Assembly (NCBI GenBank): GCA_019649035.1
Contig: BMAT01006836.1
Coordinates: 73,094 to 101,182, forward strand
From: Elysia marginata
Taxonomy: Eukaryota; Mollusca; Gastropoda; Plakobranchidae
DNA length: 28,089 nt
Direction: 5' to 3'
The notes beneath the pieces are model-generated. The model did not search any database and was not told where the DNA came from. It worked only from the letters and a program-made list of their open reading frames with translations. Position 1 is the stretch's first letter, and every line of letters starts with the position of its first letter. This document shows, in pieces, positions 11,201-22,153 of this stretch. A program made the translations under genes and the position numbers.

Positions 11201-14200
11201 GCCTATGGATCCTGGCTTGATGGAGCCCGTCTCGTAGAATCTCGTGAGGATTTTGGAGACACAGCCATGCGAGACGAGCAGCTGCCTGGAGATATCGCAC
11301 GGCCTCACCCCTAGCTGGGCCAGCTCCACGATGCGGTGGCGGACATGCTCAGGCAGAGGCCGACCGTTCACGAACACACCGCCCAGCTGATTCACGCCTG
11401 TCTGGCCTGCAGGGGATACACGAGTAAAGAAGGAGGGAAGGGTGTGTTACAATAGGTCAGGGTCATTCTGAAAAGTCGACGACTTGACGAAACCAGTCGC
11501 AAATCGCAAAGGATAATAATATGCAGTGATTCGATCCATCGATCGAAAATCGCTAGATAACAAGATGTGGTGATTGGACAATCACCAGTCGGAAATCTCT
11601 AGGATAATACATGTAATATGTGCCGGTATTTTATTTAAAAAAAAACTGTCGGAAATCTCAAGGATAATAATATGTGCTGGTATTTTTTTTTAAAAACTGT
11701 CGGAAATTTCTAGGATAATAATATGTGCTGGCATTTTATTTAAAAAAAAAACATGTCGGAAACCCCTAGAATAGTAATACGCGATAATTTAAAACAAAAA
11801 AAAACCCATTGCGAAACAAAACAAAAACGAAGTTTGGCAAAACTATGTGAAAAAAGACCCTAAAGATATTGAACTTTTGAGATGCTTTGCCATAGGTCTC
11901 AAATATCCGAAACATTAGCTTTTTTTCCTAAATTAACGATACCTGAGAAGATTAATTATACTATTTCAACTTCAGAGTGAAAAAAGAAAACAAAATGTTT
12001 CTAGAACCGTAGCTGAAAAAGTTCAAACGTGAAGAGGCAATTCTGAATAAAGGTACCACTTCTCAAAAGTATAGTGCTTTGGATTTTGTAACAGAAGTAA
12101 AGATTCTTTCGGAGAAAAAGACTGGAGCAAAAGACAGTGTTTTGACTCATACTAACAATTATAATTCAATAAAATGTCAAAACAATGGAAGCAATAATAT
12201 TATCATGATTTCGAAGAGTAAAAGCTTGATGGGTTTTAAATAAGTTATTGAAAAATACTGGTGTAAAATGTGTGTAAGCTGTCAAAATGAGGTCACTAGT
12301 TCACACACCACTTACAAGTATCATACTAAATATTCAATGAAAGGCTTCGGTAACTGAGTAAGAGGTCTTTTCAAGTAGTTCACTTTAAGGTCCACCTTTG
12401 TGTAGTTACTCTTGGTCTGAAGCCCTCGGTGCTTTTTTTTTTATTGAAAAAAAATCATATAATATAATACTACAACTTGGACTCATTCTACAACTCCGTC
12501 CAACTTAGGTTTGATTCTACAAGTTATCACTGACATCCTCCCATAATACACAACGACACTTGACGAGCTTAGAAAGCAGAGGCTGTCGAACTCACAATGA
12601 CACCACAGCTTGAACCGTTGTTGTGATAAACTGCTGATTGAGCCCACCTTTACATTACAACGACCAATTGATGGTATAATACCGTCGTCTCTGCTATTGC
12701 TCTCTAGAAATCGACGACAATAAGCTTGATTCACGCGCAACTTTCTGTATTTAGCCTGTACCGACGAGATCGCCCACTCATTAACTCAGTAAGAGGATAC
12801 TTGAGATTCTACGGCCGACCTTTTCCATTATTGTTGATTGTACTATTTTATCCCTCCTCCCCTACTTTCCTAGTACTAACAATAACTAGGCTTTACCTCT
12901 TGGTGCGACGCTCACAGCGATACCCTGTATTAGTTACTTGAATTAAAATCTGGATTGTGAAATTAGTAGCTTAGTCTATAGAACATAATAATAAAAAGTG
13001 TCTGGGTTTTGAAATTTTCGGTTTGTTAGCTTAATTTATTTTTTAATTTTGGATAGTTCAGTTTTAAATAAAAGAGCTGAGGCGACGTTTAACTCATCAA
13101 CGGTGAATTTCTACTCTCTCGCTCTCCTCATCTCTTTCGTTATTTCACTCTCTCCATATCTCTTACAGATTAACGTTTTTCCCTACATCTCTTTGCCTGT
13201 TTGTGTTTGCCAAATCTATAAACTTTATAATTTTGAATAATTTTTTTTTTTAGTTTTTGATGGCTCATCTCCCCATCCTGTCTGTTTTTCACCCTTTTCT
13301 CCGCCAGACCTCCTACTCTCTTCGTTTGTTCCCTCTAACTTTCACTCTCCATCTTTAGCTTTTTGCCTTTTTGTCCATTTGTCTATCTGTACGCATCTTA
13401 TGTATGCCTGTTTCTTTCTCCTTGTCTCTGTCACCCTGTTTGTCTCTCCCTCACCCATTCCAAAAAGACTAATAAGTCCCACCAAAGTACAATAAAGGTG
13501 ATGTAGAAACTGAAAACTGTCGGGGCAAAATCTAGAAATCACAGAAAGGATGCAGGTTCAGAAATAAAAAAAAACCACACAGCCATTAGGTTGGTGCGAC
13601 TTTGCTCTATCTAATGTCTTCATCTGCAAGACAACCTTTATAACTTTTTAGTCCCTTTTAGAAATTTCCGGTCCCTGTTTGTTTCACGCCCCTTCCATAA
13701 AAACTCTCTGAGAGGAAGGTCAAAGGACAGTCTCTCCCTTTAAAGTTTTCTCTTTAGACTGTCCGGTGTAGCTCTGATGTCAAGATAACCAGTGCTGTGG
13801 CCGACGAATTAACGGCAATAACTTGTCCTTCTCTACACGTTTGGTATCAGATGTATATTGTCCAGGTGTAAAATAAGAAAGGTAGTGCGTGTGTGCAAGA
13901 ATTGAATTGAATTGAATTTATTCAGTATATAAGGCCATCGGCCCAAATTACAATAGATGTAAACGTATTCATGAACGTATATATATTATAACATATACTG
14001 GTTCTTTTTTTATTACAATGATACATCAGAATGGACATTTATATATACACATATATTATAATATAGACATACATTATATGTACATAGTACGTATATTATA
14101 CGTACACAGATACACACATATATATTATGTATACATACACATTCATACCCATATACACCCGTGTGTGCAAGAGAGAGGTAGAGAGAGAGAGAGTAAGAAA

Positions 14201-14237
14201 AAAAGGAGAGATAGAGATAAAGTGGACGGGAGAGAGA

Positions 14238-14279
<42 letters not shown>

Positions 14280-17200
14280 TACGTGTGGAAATGTGAGGGA
14301 CAAAAATTAAGAAAAGTGTGTGTGGGGGGGGGGGGCGAAAGAGCACCTTGATGCCACCCTCCCCAACCTCTCACATCTAGGCTCTCTATTTCTCTTCTTT
14401 GCGTAATTCGAGCAAAGTTGCGTTTATTATTTATAAGTATATTGTGTGTGCTTAGTGAATTCAGTTCTGTGATGCAGTGTAAGTGCTTGACGTAGGCTAA
14501 AATGTTTGGAATGATGTCCTTTTAGACTTGATACAGCACCTTCTACTACTTTATCCTTTGCACCTAAAACACAGCTTTCTTGTGAATCTCCATTTCTTAT
14601 TAAACACGACATTTAGGCTAGCAATTTTCCGTTTACTTTTGTGTCTTTCATGATCTTTTTTTTATCAACATATGAATCAAGGGCGAGGCCATCGAAATAA
14701 ACAAGCCAGGTCATCCAAAAAAAAAAATAAATAAACAAACACATTGGTGTATACAACTTTTTTTTAATGTATAAATATTATTTGACTTTTTTCGAGTTAC
14801 GGCAACAGTTAGTCCAACTCCGAAGAACTTAAAGGCGTCGGCCCATTTACTTCGAGTCGGACCCGATTGTCTAAGCCACAATACCCAACAGGCCTGGCAG
14901 CCTCAACTGGAGCATGGGAGTTCCAACGATCTATCTTATTTGAGCTGAACATAAGGTAAAACAAAAAAATCTCAACTTAATCTTTCCTATTGTGGAACGG
15001 CCCACTATTAAACGTAAAGGGATTATGTTCCGACGTGTATTACGACGGTCTAGATAAGAATAATACTTTCCTATGTCTACTAACTTGACTTGTTCTACAA
15101 AAGCCTCGCTGATATCTGTATAAACATCTTGGGGAATCTTAGCAGTCGTTGAAAATTCAAAACAGCAGCCTAGATTATACAAAAGAGCTAGGCTTTTATA
15201 GTGTTTAGGCAAACCAAAGACGATTATAGTTAACTTTGAAAAGAGCTGACACTCCATGCAGGCATCACGAAGAATACGTGCACAGGCACGAACTATTTCG
15301 CATCTTTTGGAAAAGGTCAATAATAATTAAATTTAATGAATGGTTCCGTAGACAAAGGAGCTGCTTTTTGTATTTAAGGAAGAATTTTTCATACTTCAGA
15401 AACAATGGTAGGCGCGAGGAGACACGTACATAAATAACAGTTTCACCCGCTTCCCAAATTCGTTTTTTTTTTTATCTAAAAGAAGATCTAGAATCTAGGT
15501 TAAGTTTATAAAAATATGACTTAAATCTTTCAAATAAAAACTAGATTATTATCAATATTTAGATCTAGATCTAGAAAATATCTTGACGTATGTTCATAAC
15601 CGCAACACAAAATTTATCTAGCGTCAAACATGTACATTAATTATAATACATGTGCGTAAACACTATTTAAGTGTGATTTTTTTTTCTCTTGCACTTTTCG
15701 CGTTTAAAAGAATCTCTGGAAAACAATCTGAATACAAAAGTGAAGCTGAACTTCTGATTAGCTTGGTCCCCTCTTTCTTTTTTTTTTTCAAGTACATGTA
15801 AAAAGATTTGCCTTTAGAAGTGAGAACTATAGTTTCTTAGTTTCTTTTCATTCATGCATGTTAACAAAGAGCTCCTTTCTTTTTTTTTTCCTGTTTGTTT
15901 CTTTGTCAAAGATAAAATTGATAACGCAAGTAGCAAGGTGCTAATAGTACAAGGGCGGTTGATAAAACGTGTTTTTTCAAGTCTAGAGACGTCATACGTC
16001 TTTATCATTTGATAGATTTAGCGATATACGGCACGTTCGTTTTGTTCCTGAAAGCGAAACAATACACACGCACCAGACTGATCAAGTTAAACGACCTTGT
16101 GGAAGCCAACTTGCGCTTCGAAAGTTTCTATGAGTATATTTTCCAGTCATTAATTAAAACGAAACAAACAAGGTAGATGATTATCTTATCAAATTATGCC
16201 TATCAGACAACGACCACGTAAGTGTAGATTTTCCGATGGTATTTGATGTCTCCTAAGCCGATTCGATCTCCCTATAGGACTTTACATTATCTCTATAATC
16301 TTTCCAAAAAATCTATAGAAAAATATCAACACACACAAAACAAAAAAAAAACAAGAAACAAAAAACAACAAAACAAATTTACTTTTTACGGGTTTTACAA
16401 CATTAAAATTCGCACTTTAAACCCATTACATGTACTGTTAATTTTACATCGGGCTAAATGTAGCCATAGAATCGTGACATTGCGTAGACGTCATCATAAA
16501 GTATAATAAACGTCAAAGAAAGAATAGAAGTAATTCTTTTCCACTGAACGATGAACCGCGAAAGCCTCAAAACATACTCTTTGCTCTATTCTTTTCCTTT
16601 TCTTCAGCTAGACAAGAGACTGCCATTAAATCTTTTCCAGCTCTGCGTTTCTTGAATAGCAGAAAGCCAGGGTAGAGAACTCGGGGTCTTTGAACATGGT
16701 TCGACTTTGTGTTGCTAAAAGATAGGTTTGTTTCTGCGTACGTGATCTAGCTGAAAAACTGAAGAAAGGAAGAGAGTAATTTATCAATGTGACTCTAAAC
16801 GCGTATCCGAAACATGAAATAAAAGAAATCCACAAAATTTGCACAGAATGACAGGTCATTAAAAAAGGAGTGTCAAGGAATAATTTATTCAAAGAAATAT
16901 TAAACTTTAACTTTACCCTATACTTTATGAATTTTTAGAAATTTTAATGCTTTATGAAAAAGAAAAAAAAGCCCAAGTTTTCCTTGACTTTGCAAGTGAA
17001 TTCGAAATTTATTTCAAAATAATTGCTCTGGTTGTATGGTTAAGTTTATTGGTGTATAATTGTTGCACACTTTTAGTTACAATTTACATATACATCGAGA
17101 GATATAAGTCTTGCGACCTTTTTCCTCTTCAAGACACTTAAGGTCATTAGAGTTTTAAAGTAAAAGTAAACGTCTTAAAAGTTCAAATAAATCATAGCTA

Positions 17201-20200
17201 AGGCGAGCCAGATCATCAATTCCAATTTATTGATAAGTGTGGGAATTTCCAAACTTTGGGAAAGAGATTGGTATTGATCAAAGAGATCGATTCGAATATT
17301 TATTGGAAAGTGCGTAGAATGATCTGGTGATAGTTTCGGTTGTTTCATTTCGTCGAGTTCAACAGGTGTTCCCCATTAAACCAAGATGTTTCGGAGCGGA
17401 CATTGATAAAGAGAAATCATGCTAGTGCGCGAGTAATTTTAAATTCGCACTCTAGCACTTTTGAGAAGGTTGGGCATTGGATATCAATTACGTCTAGGAA
17501 TGAAGAGCAGTTTTATACACACATAAAATTGAAAGTTCAACTAAAGAATAAAAGGCAAGGTTATGAATCTTTAGTAATTCATTTTACGTAAACTGACAAA
17601 CTGGTATAGATCAAATAAAAATTCGAATATACCCTCTTCCTCTCTTTCAAAAGCTGTATTTTATCCCTTAGGTATGTCTTTAAAAATTTTTGGAAGAAAA
17701 CACAACTTTTTATTTCCTTTCTAGTCCTGTACCTTTCTTTCAATTCCTCACTTGGTGTATCTTTTGAAGCTTTTGTATCGAACCTCAGGTGAAACAGTGT
17801 AAAGGCGTGAATCTTCTGTGACAAGATATTAATTTTATCATAAAGTGTAAAGTTGATATCGATTAACCCTTGTTTCGTTGGCCGAAGGGGATATTGAAAA
17901 TAATTGATTGATTGCTCATGCTTCAAAAGAAACGTTTAAAGCGAGGTATTAAAAGCACCGTTCTGATAGGCCATTCCTTGAGAGGCGACATTTTTATTAC
18001 AATATCTCTCATCTCTTTTTTTTGTCTCTTTAGCCTCATTATGATGTACAATGCTATGATGATGTCTGCTTTTTCTTATACATTTTGGCCTCTTTATAAA
18101 ATAATTTTGGCCTGTTCAGCATTAAACCAAAATTTAGAAATTTGTAATGAGAACGATTTAAGTCTAATACTATTAAAAAAACTTTATATGAAACCGAGCA
18201 TCCCGAAATGGTGCATATTAAAGTGGGTGTATTCTCTGTTCAAATACACGTATTTTCAGATGCGGTAGACTGGAGCGCAAGAGGCCTTATTTTTATGATA
18301 AAAAAACTTCCGTCCATGTCTTTATCAATCGCTCTTTTAACGTTTATGTCTCTATGTTAACGATCATGACTTTTTTTTAAAGAGATCTAGTCTCAAATTA
18401 AACAAACGACAACGAAACCCCCATTTTTAAAAAAACTTAAAATCTTTTCGAGCGAATATGAAAAGTTATACGTCTTAAATTGCAAAAAGAAATTGAAAAA
18501 TCTTAGGTATAAAGTGTCCACATAAAACTGCTAGTAATTGAAAAAATCAGGTGTTTGGATAACCAGTAAATAAGATACCGGTGGCCAACCTACTCATCTC
18601 ATTATGCTCACCAAAAGCTACTCAAAGATTTCAATCTCGTCAGAGGAGAGCATTTTGAGACCATTTATAGTTTTTTCTGACTTCAATCTAGTAAAAATTA
18701 GGTCTACGAATTTTCTAGTTTTTCTTTTGGTTGGCTGCTTCGACAGTTTTACTCCTTTCCCTAACTACCGAATTTAAAACTTGTCATTCTGAAAACACTG
18801 CCGTTCATACTGTTCATTGTGCTCGTTGCCTCTGGTTGCATGTTGGTCATTAGATTGTGATTTGAATATTCAGATTAGCAAACCAAGCTTAGATACTTAG
18901 TGGAAAAAAAGGATAAACATAGATAAACTAGCCTATCGCCAGAAAGGAAAGACAGACAGGCGTAAAGCTTTCTCTATGTGCCCATTTACTAACACGGTTT
19001 CTCCTCATATTCCTAGTCAACTAAATTTTATTGTTGCTTATTTCTTTTCAAGCGTTACACTCTACAAATTACAAAAATATCATTATCTCGTTAAGTCGCC
19101 TGAAACTGGACCAGCTTGGTCTCTATGGCCTTCAAGTGATTTTTTTCTCGGATAATTGTCTTTTTTCATTTGTTTTTCTTATTTAAATTGTACACTATTC
19201 CCTATTTACTTGTGTCTTTTTCTTTCTCTCCCTTACATTCTTAACAGCAGCTTTTCAAAATGTATTTAACAAAAAAAAAAAGAACAACAAAACACATTCT
19301 AACCAACGATGTTGCAGAACATGCTTGAAGTTAAAAGATTTTTATGTTCTTTTTCAAAACAGAAAGGCATGGAAAATATGTATAAAAAAAAATGAAACAG
19401 TTCCAAGATTTTCTCTTGTGGAAGAGGAAATATTGTTGTCTTAGCGAAGGAAAAAAAAATTGTTTCAAAAAATGAGCCGGTGCATACGGCTGCCTTTCTA
19501 TGCACTGGCAAAAGTTGTTCATTTTGTCTTTGAAAGCCTGTAAGCAAGGGCGTATCGTTCTAGTCTATAGAAACGCTCACCGGAACAGCCTAGTAAATGG
19601 GTGTCAAGAAAACGTTTTTAAGCAAAACACTTTTGCGCATACACGAAAATCGCAGTCTATCTGTATGCGGCAGCACATTTCCGCCGCAATGCCTCATTAC
19701 CTTTCTAAAGGCCGCTGCAAGTTTTTATTACTTCGACAAGCTTGCTATTTCAGTCTCTTAAACGCATTCGCTCTATTGGCGGTTAGAGAATCGTACGCTC
19801 TTAGGTGCCTTTTTGCGCCCCGCTGATCATCTCAAGAAAGGAGATAGAATGCCAGATCTTAATGAAGCGAAGGCGGAACGCTCTCTCCGTCGCCGAGATC
19901 TGTGAATATAGCTTGGCTTGTTATTAGTATTATAGGCCATTAATTTCACATCCAGGAGCGTATCAAATACACGTTTATATGATTAATAAGGGGGGAATCT
20001 ATCGACCAGACAGGCCGTAAAAAATGTCTTCACAATTCAGTTGAAAGAGGGTTTTCAGGTTTTTCTTACGCTTCCACAAAAGCATAAGCTTAAGATCAAA
20101 AGAAACGGTTATAGTTGGTTTATTTTTGTGATATTTTTTTCAAATCTAAATTCAGCCTCTGATCTTTTGCAGTTGAAAAGAATAAAATGGTAACGCATAA

Positions 20201-22153
20201 CAGGTAAAACATCGATCCTTTTCAACCACCAAAGCGAAAATTGAACGATTTAAGGCCAATAATTGCCGACTCTATGAATAATGATTTTAAGTGGAACACC
20301 CAAGAAGAACCCGTTTCATCTTATACAATTTGAAAGTCTTCATAATTTCTGTCTGTCACGGGCTAGACAAAAACACATTCATTGATTGGACAGGAACATT
20401 TCATACCTCAAATATAGGCATTGGTTTGATGTTTTCATATTAAATCTGTATATTCTTTGTTGTTGAGTCATCTATTTACAATACTTGACACAGTTTTGGA
20501 TTTACCTAAACGTTCTCAAGAGGTTGGCATAATTAAACTTTTCTCTGTGAACGTTCACACAGTTTTACAACACCCCTAAAGTACTCAATAATTATTATTA
20601 TGCTTCGTTCTTTCCGTTTTCTTTAAACTGTGGTAAGCTAAGTAAAGTTTCATGGGCCTATGCCAAAAAAAAATCCTAGGCATGATAACATGAGAGCAAA
20701 CCAGTCCCATTTATTTGAATGAGAACAGTATGACTTTGTTGATGAGCTTAAACCAAAATAGGGCCGGGTTGTATCGCATAGACTGTAACCCTTATATTTT
20801 TTTTAACTCTTAAGCCTTTACTACATTCTTCTAATTTGAAAAAGAATGAAATAATTTTCGCCACAGCTTTACCCGTTGATCGTGGTGTACGGTTTTAAAG
20901 AAAACAAGCGTATTGATTTGTAGTTAAAAATACTTGACTCGTCGTTTTTCAGCTATAATTGGGAAAAGTGCATGTCTAATAAGTGGAGTGTGATGACATG
21001 TCAAGCTATAGGGCTGAATATTTTCTTATTAAGAGAGAAAGTTACGAGGCATGGCCTTGGCTCAATATTAAAGTTCCAAATGATAATGTTTGTGAAGGTA
21101 AATGCATAAATGCATTTGTATTAGTATCCGATTGCCTACGTGAATACTTTGTGATCCAGAGATAAAAGAGACCTTTAGCACACGCACCGTGTCTCACTAC
21201 GCGTACGTAAAAATCGCGAAAGCAGATTGAGTTACTATAAAAATAATGAAACCAGTTTCTAAAAATAGAACGTCTGTGGGTCTATTTTTAGAAACTGGTT
21301 TCATTATTTTTATAGTAACTCAATCTGCTTTCCCGATTTTCACGTACGCGTAGTGAGACACGGTGCGTGTGCTAAAGGTTTGTAAATCGACAAGTTTTGA
21401 GTCTTGTGTGATGATCCGAAAAATTGGATTTCAAAAGAATTGTTCATTTTTTTTCTGATGTTGTTTGCTATCAGAGTTACATCACTCTTTGGTTCTAAAA
21501 TTAAGTCGTTCATCGCTTATTCAAAATGATTTGAAGTGGACAAGAGGATGCTAAACTTGATAGAGTAAACTATTGCTGTAATTTATGCCGCACTTGTCAC
21601 AGTCTCTTTTTCTTCATGAGTTGTCCGTGGTTAAAAATTAATGCCAGAAAAAAGATCTTTAGAACAAAGTCATTGTGTTTCATACACCGATTCTTTTTAC
21701 ACAGATCGGTAACAACAACCTGAATTCGGTATTTATTTATGAATTTTATTCACTTTGAAGGAGAGGGATGAAATAAAAAGTTTTAAATTAATATAGAACA
21801 ATTTTGCAGCTTTACTGCAAGCCTACAAAACATAATACCAGCTGTATTTCTTCAAGTCCGGAGATTTATTAAAATGAGCTATTTTCTTTTCCGTTTTTTT
21901 TTAAATCCAAACGTCACATTGTGTTAAAGTCTTTAAAAATGCAGTCATAAAGTCACAATTTTAAAGTCATGTACGATGCTGACTTTGACTATAAATGAAA
22001 ATCACTCAATTTTGAATGTTCTAATTAGCCACACAATGCATAGCCAACCCATCGCGCACGACAAATACAGGTATAATATATATCATATATAGATAATAAA
22101 CTACGATTTTCAGCCAAGAGACAATTGTCTTGTGACTCACCTGTGTGAGGCAT
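6967..22153 (-). CDS. Poxn: Pox neuro (Pax family) transcription factor, complete spliced gene
   Basis: Nuclear DNA-binding transcription factor of the Pax family; in Drosophila, Pox neuro specifies poly-innervated external sense organs. The coding segments are 22153-22141, 11406-11180, 10348-10086, 9301-8763 and 8240-6967 on the minus strand. They sum to 2316 nt, giving 771 residues plus a stop. The four introns have GT-AG ends and matching phases (1, 0, 2, 1). The paired domain spans about residues 5-133: a PAI half with [15 protein letters not shown], and a RED half with [10 protein letters not shown] and [12 protein letters not shown]. The stretch [15 protein letters not shown] followed by [13 protein letters not shown] matches Poxn rather than Pax2/5/8 ([15 protein letters not shown]) or Pax6. 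No homeodomain or octapeptide is visible, which fits Poxn. The tail is much longer than I recall for the fly protein (about 425 residues in total). Family assignment is strong; exact ends in the low-complexity part rest on splice-site reading only. Confidence 0.93.
8763..9301 (-). CDS. Poxn: Poxn coding exon 4 (low-complexity tail, basic cluster)
   Basis: The acceptor is CCTTGGCAG and the first base G completes Arg168. The reading then runs [13 protein letters not shown] without a stop for 179 codons. Visible features are a His/Pro/Tyr-rich segment ([20 protein letters not shown], about residues 187-206), a Ser/Asp/Glu-rich middle with several cysteines (CACVDCD, about 275-281), and a basic cluster KRRRMR at 326-331 that could be a nuclear localisation signal. 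The donor is AAG|GTATGG (intron from 8762), phase 1. No known domain is recognised. The open frame and matching phases on both sides support it. Confidence 0.85.
9385..9432. repeat. C-tract / A-tract / G-tract block in Poxn intron
   Basis: On the plus strand a run of seven C (9385-9391) and a run of ten A are followed 22 bases later by three G runs of 5, 6 and 6 separated by single T (9414-9432). The C and G runs are complementary and could form a stem. The G runs alone are quadruplex-prone. The block lies about 100 bases upstream, in the direction of transcription, of the acceptor of coding exon 4. Confidence 0.75.
10086..10348 (-). CDS. Poxn: Poxn coding exon 3 (RED half of paired domain)
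   Basis: The acceptor is TTTCAG (AG at 10350-10349), then CAA GTT GCC ACG CCT, so the exon opens [15 protein letters not shown]. It carries the RED subdomain with the paired-domain signatures [10 protein letters not shown] (residues 102-111) and [12 protein letters not shown] (122-133). The following 34 residues are rich in Ser, Ala and Gly and not recognisably conserved. The exon ends ACG AG at donor GTAAAA (from 10085), phase 2, and the split Arg codon is completed by the next exon. Confidence 0.95.
11180..11406 (-). CDS. Poxn: Poxn coding exon 2 (PAI half of paired domain)
   Basis: The acceptor is CCCCTGCAG (AG at 11408-11407) and the exon codes residues 6-80. The N-terminal beta hairpin [15 protein letters not shown] is followed by the PAI helix-turn-helix. 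The recognition region reads [15 protein letters not shown], with Gln, Leu and His at the positions often numbered 42, 44 and 47 of the paired domain. Pax2/5/8 has Gln, Arg and His there, and Pax6 has Ile, Gln and Asn. The exon ends SKPKVR at donor GTGAGT (11179-11174), phase 0. A weaker in-frame donor GTTCGA six bases earlier would drop V and R. This exon is richer in GC than its introns, as expected for constrained coding sequence. Confidence 0.95.
11496..11815. repeat. Imperfect tandem array, period about 51-60 bp
   Basis: Units start GTCGGAAATCTCTAGGATAA and end in a TATTTAAAA-type A-rich run. Clear copies begin at 11588, 11648, 11699 and 11755; degenerate ones begin near 11496 and 11541, and the array fades after 11800. 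It sits in Poxn intron 1, less than 100 bases from the acceptor of coding exon 2 at its near end. Confidence 0.85.
11816..13895. other. Poxn intron 1, proximal part
   Basis: No gene recognised. The sequence is AT-rich, with a C/T-rich stretch from about 13080 to 13450. The reading frames present are short, begin without context and show no domain. Confidence 0.7.
13900..13965 (-). mobile_element. 3' tail of a non-LTR retrotransposon (LINE-like)
   Basis: On the minus strand the sequence reads GGGCCGATGGCCTTATATAC, then TGAATAAATTCAATTCAATT. It is a short GC-containing segment with a small hairpin (GGGCCGATGGCC), an AATAAA and a pentanucleotide-repeat tail (TTCAA)n. That layout is typical of the 3' end of some non-LTR elements. 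Only the tail is recognisable; no reverse transcriptase is seen next to it. Confidence 0.5.
13975..14160. repeat. TA/CA-rich low-complexity stretch
   Basis: Alternating TATA, ACAC and GTAC strings with many short palindromes such as TACGTATATTATACGTA. It directly adjoins the GA tract. Confidence 0.7.
14170..14280 (+). repeat. (GA)n microsatellite
   Basis: Purine-rich GA repeats with interruptions; the longest clean run is about 14243-14270. A run of 13 G follows near 14324. Frames across it encode only Arg/Glu or Leu/Ser repeats. Confidence 0.9.
14931..15320 (-). pseudogene. Open frame of unknown nature inside Poxn intron 1
   Basis: A 129-codon frame on the minus strand, opening with a TTG; the first ATG is at about codon 21 ([20 protein letters not shown]). 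The residue mix looks more protein-like than neighbouring chance frames ([18 protein letters not shown], then [12 protein letters not shown]), but I recognise no domain and see no promoter or splice context. It may be a remnant of a mobile element or a chance frame. Confidence 0.2.
15440..19480. other. Poxn intron 1, middle part
   Basis: No gene recognised. AT-rich, with a TAGATCTAGATCTAG-type repeat at about 15560-15576 and several A- or T-runs. Frames such as 17912-18268 (118 codons, TTG start) have no visible domain and are treated as chance. Confidence 0.65.
19480..19920. promoter_or_regulatory. Composition island in Poxn intron 1, possible enhancer
   Basis: About 440 bases are clearly less AT-rich and of higher complexity than the flanks, with CpG-containing words such as GCCGCAATGCC, GGCGGTTAGAG and CCGTCGCCGAGATC. 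A 108-codon plus-strand frame (19500-19826) crosses it but shows no recognisable domain. A regulatory element or an old insertion are both possible. The evidence is composition only. Confidence 0.2.
19921..21170. other. Poxn intron 1, non-coding
   Basis: AT-rich sequence in which I see no gene, RNA gene or repeat of note. A 60-codon frame at 20983-21165 has no supporting feature. Confidence 0.65.
21171..21379. repeat. Near-perfect inverted repeat, 99-bp arms, 11-nt loop
   Basis: The left arm 21171-21269 pairs with the right arm 21281-21379 without any gap and with two mismatches by eye (A/G-type near 21208 and C/G-type near 21216). The 11-base centre is 21270-21280. The arms end ACCTTTAGC and GCTAAAGGT. 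I see no coding content and no clear target-site duplication. It may be a foldback or MITE-type element or a recent snap-back duplication. Transcribed as part of Poxn intron 1, it would fold into a long hairpin. Confidence 0.93.
21380..22134. other. Poxn intron 1, 5'-most part
   Basis: No gene recognised between the inverted repeat and the donor of coding exon 1. AT-rich sequence without conspicuous structure. Confidence 0.65.
22141..22153 (-). CDS. Poxn: Poxn coding exon 1 (start codon, MPHT + G)
   Basis: Thirteen coding bases read ATG CCT CAC ACA G, followed directly by a consensus donor GTGAGT (22140-22135). This gives MPHT and the first base of a Gly codon completed by GC at the start of the next exon, so the protein begins MPHTGQTGVNQ. 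Fly Poxn begins MPHTG as I recall it. The start is well fixed: A is at -3, an in-frame TGA lies upstream at 22228-22226, and no other ATG lies in frame between. The exon itself continues upstream as 5' UTR. Confidence 0.88.

Noticed and set aside
11496-11815. CRISPR-like array
   Set aside because: Units are contiguous and decayed, without unique spacers, in a eukaryotic intron; it is an ordinary tandem repeat.
17912-18268. 118-codon frame with hydrophobic stretches
   Set aside because: TTG start and AT-driven composition (Ile, Leu, Phe, Lys); hydrophobic runs are expected from T-rich codons.
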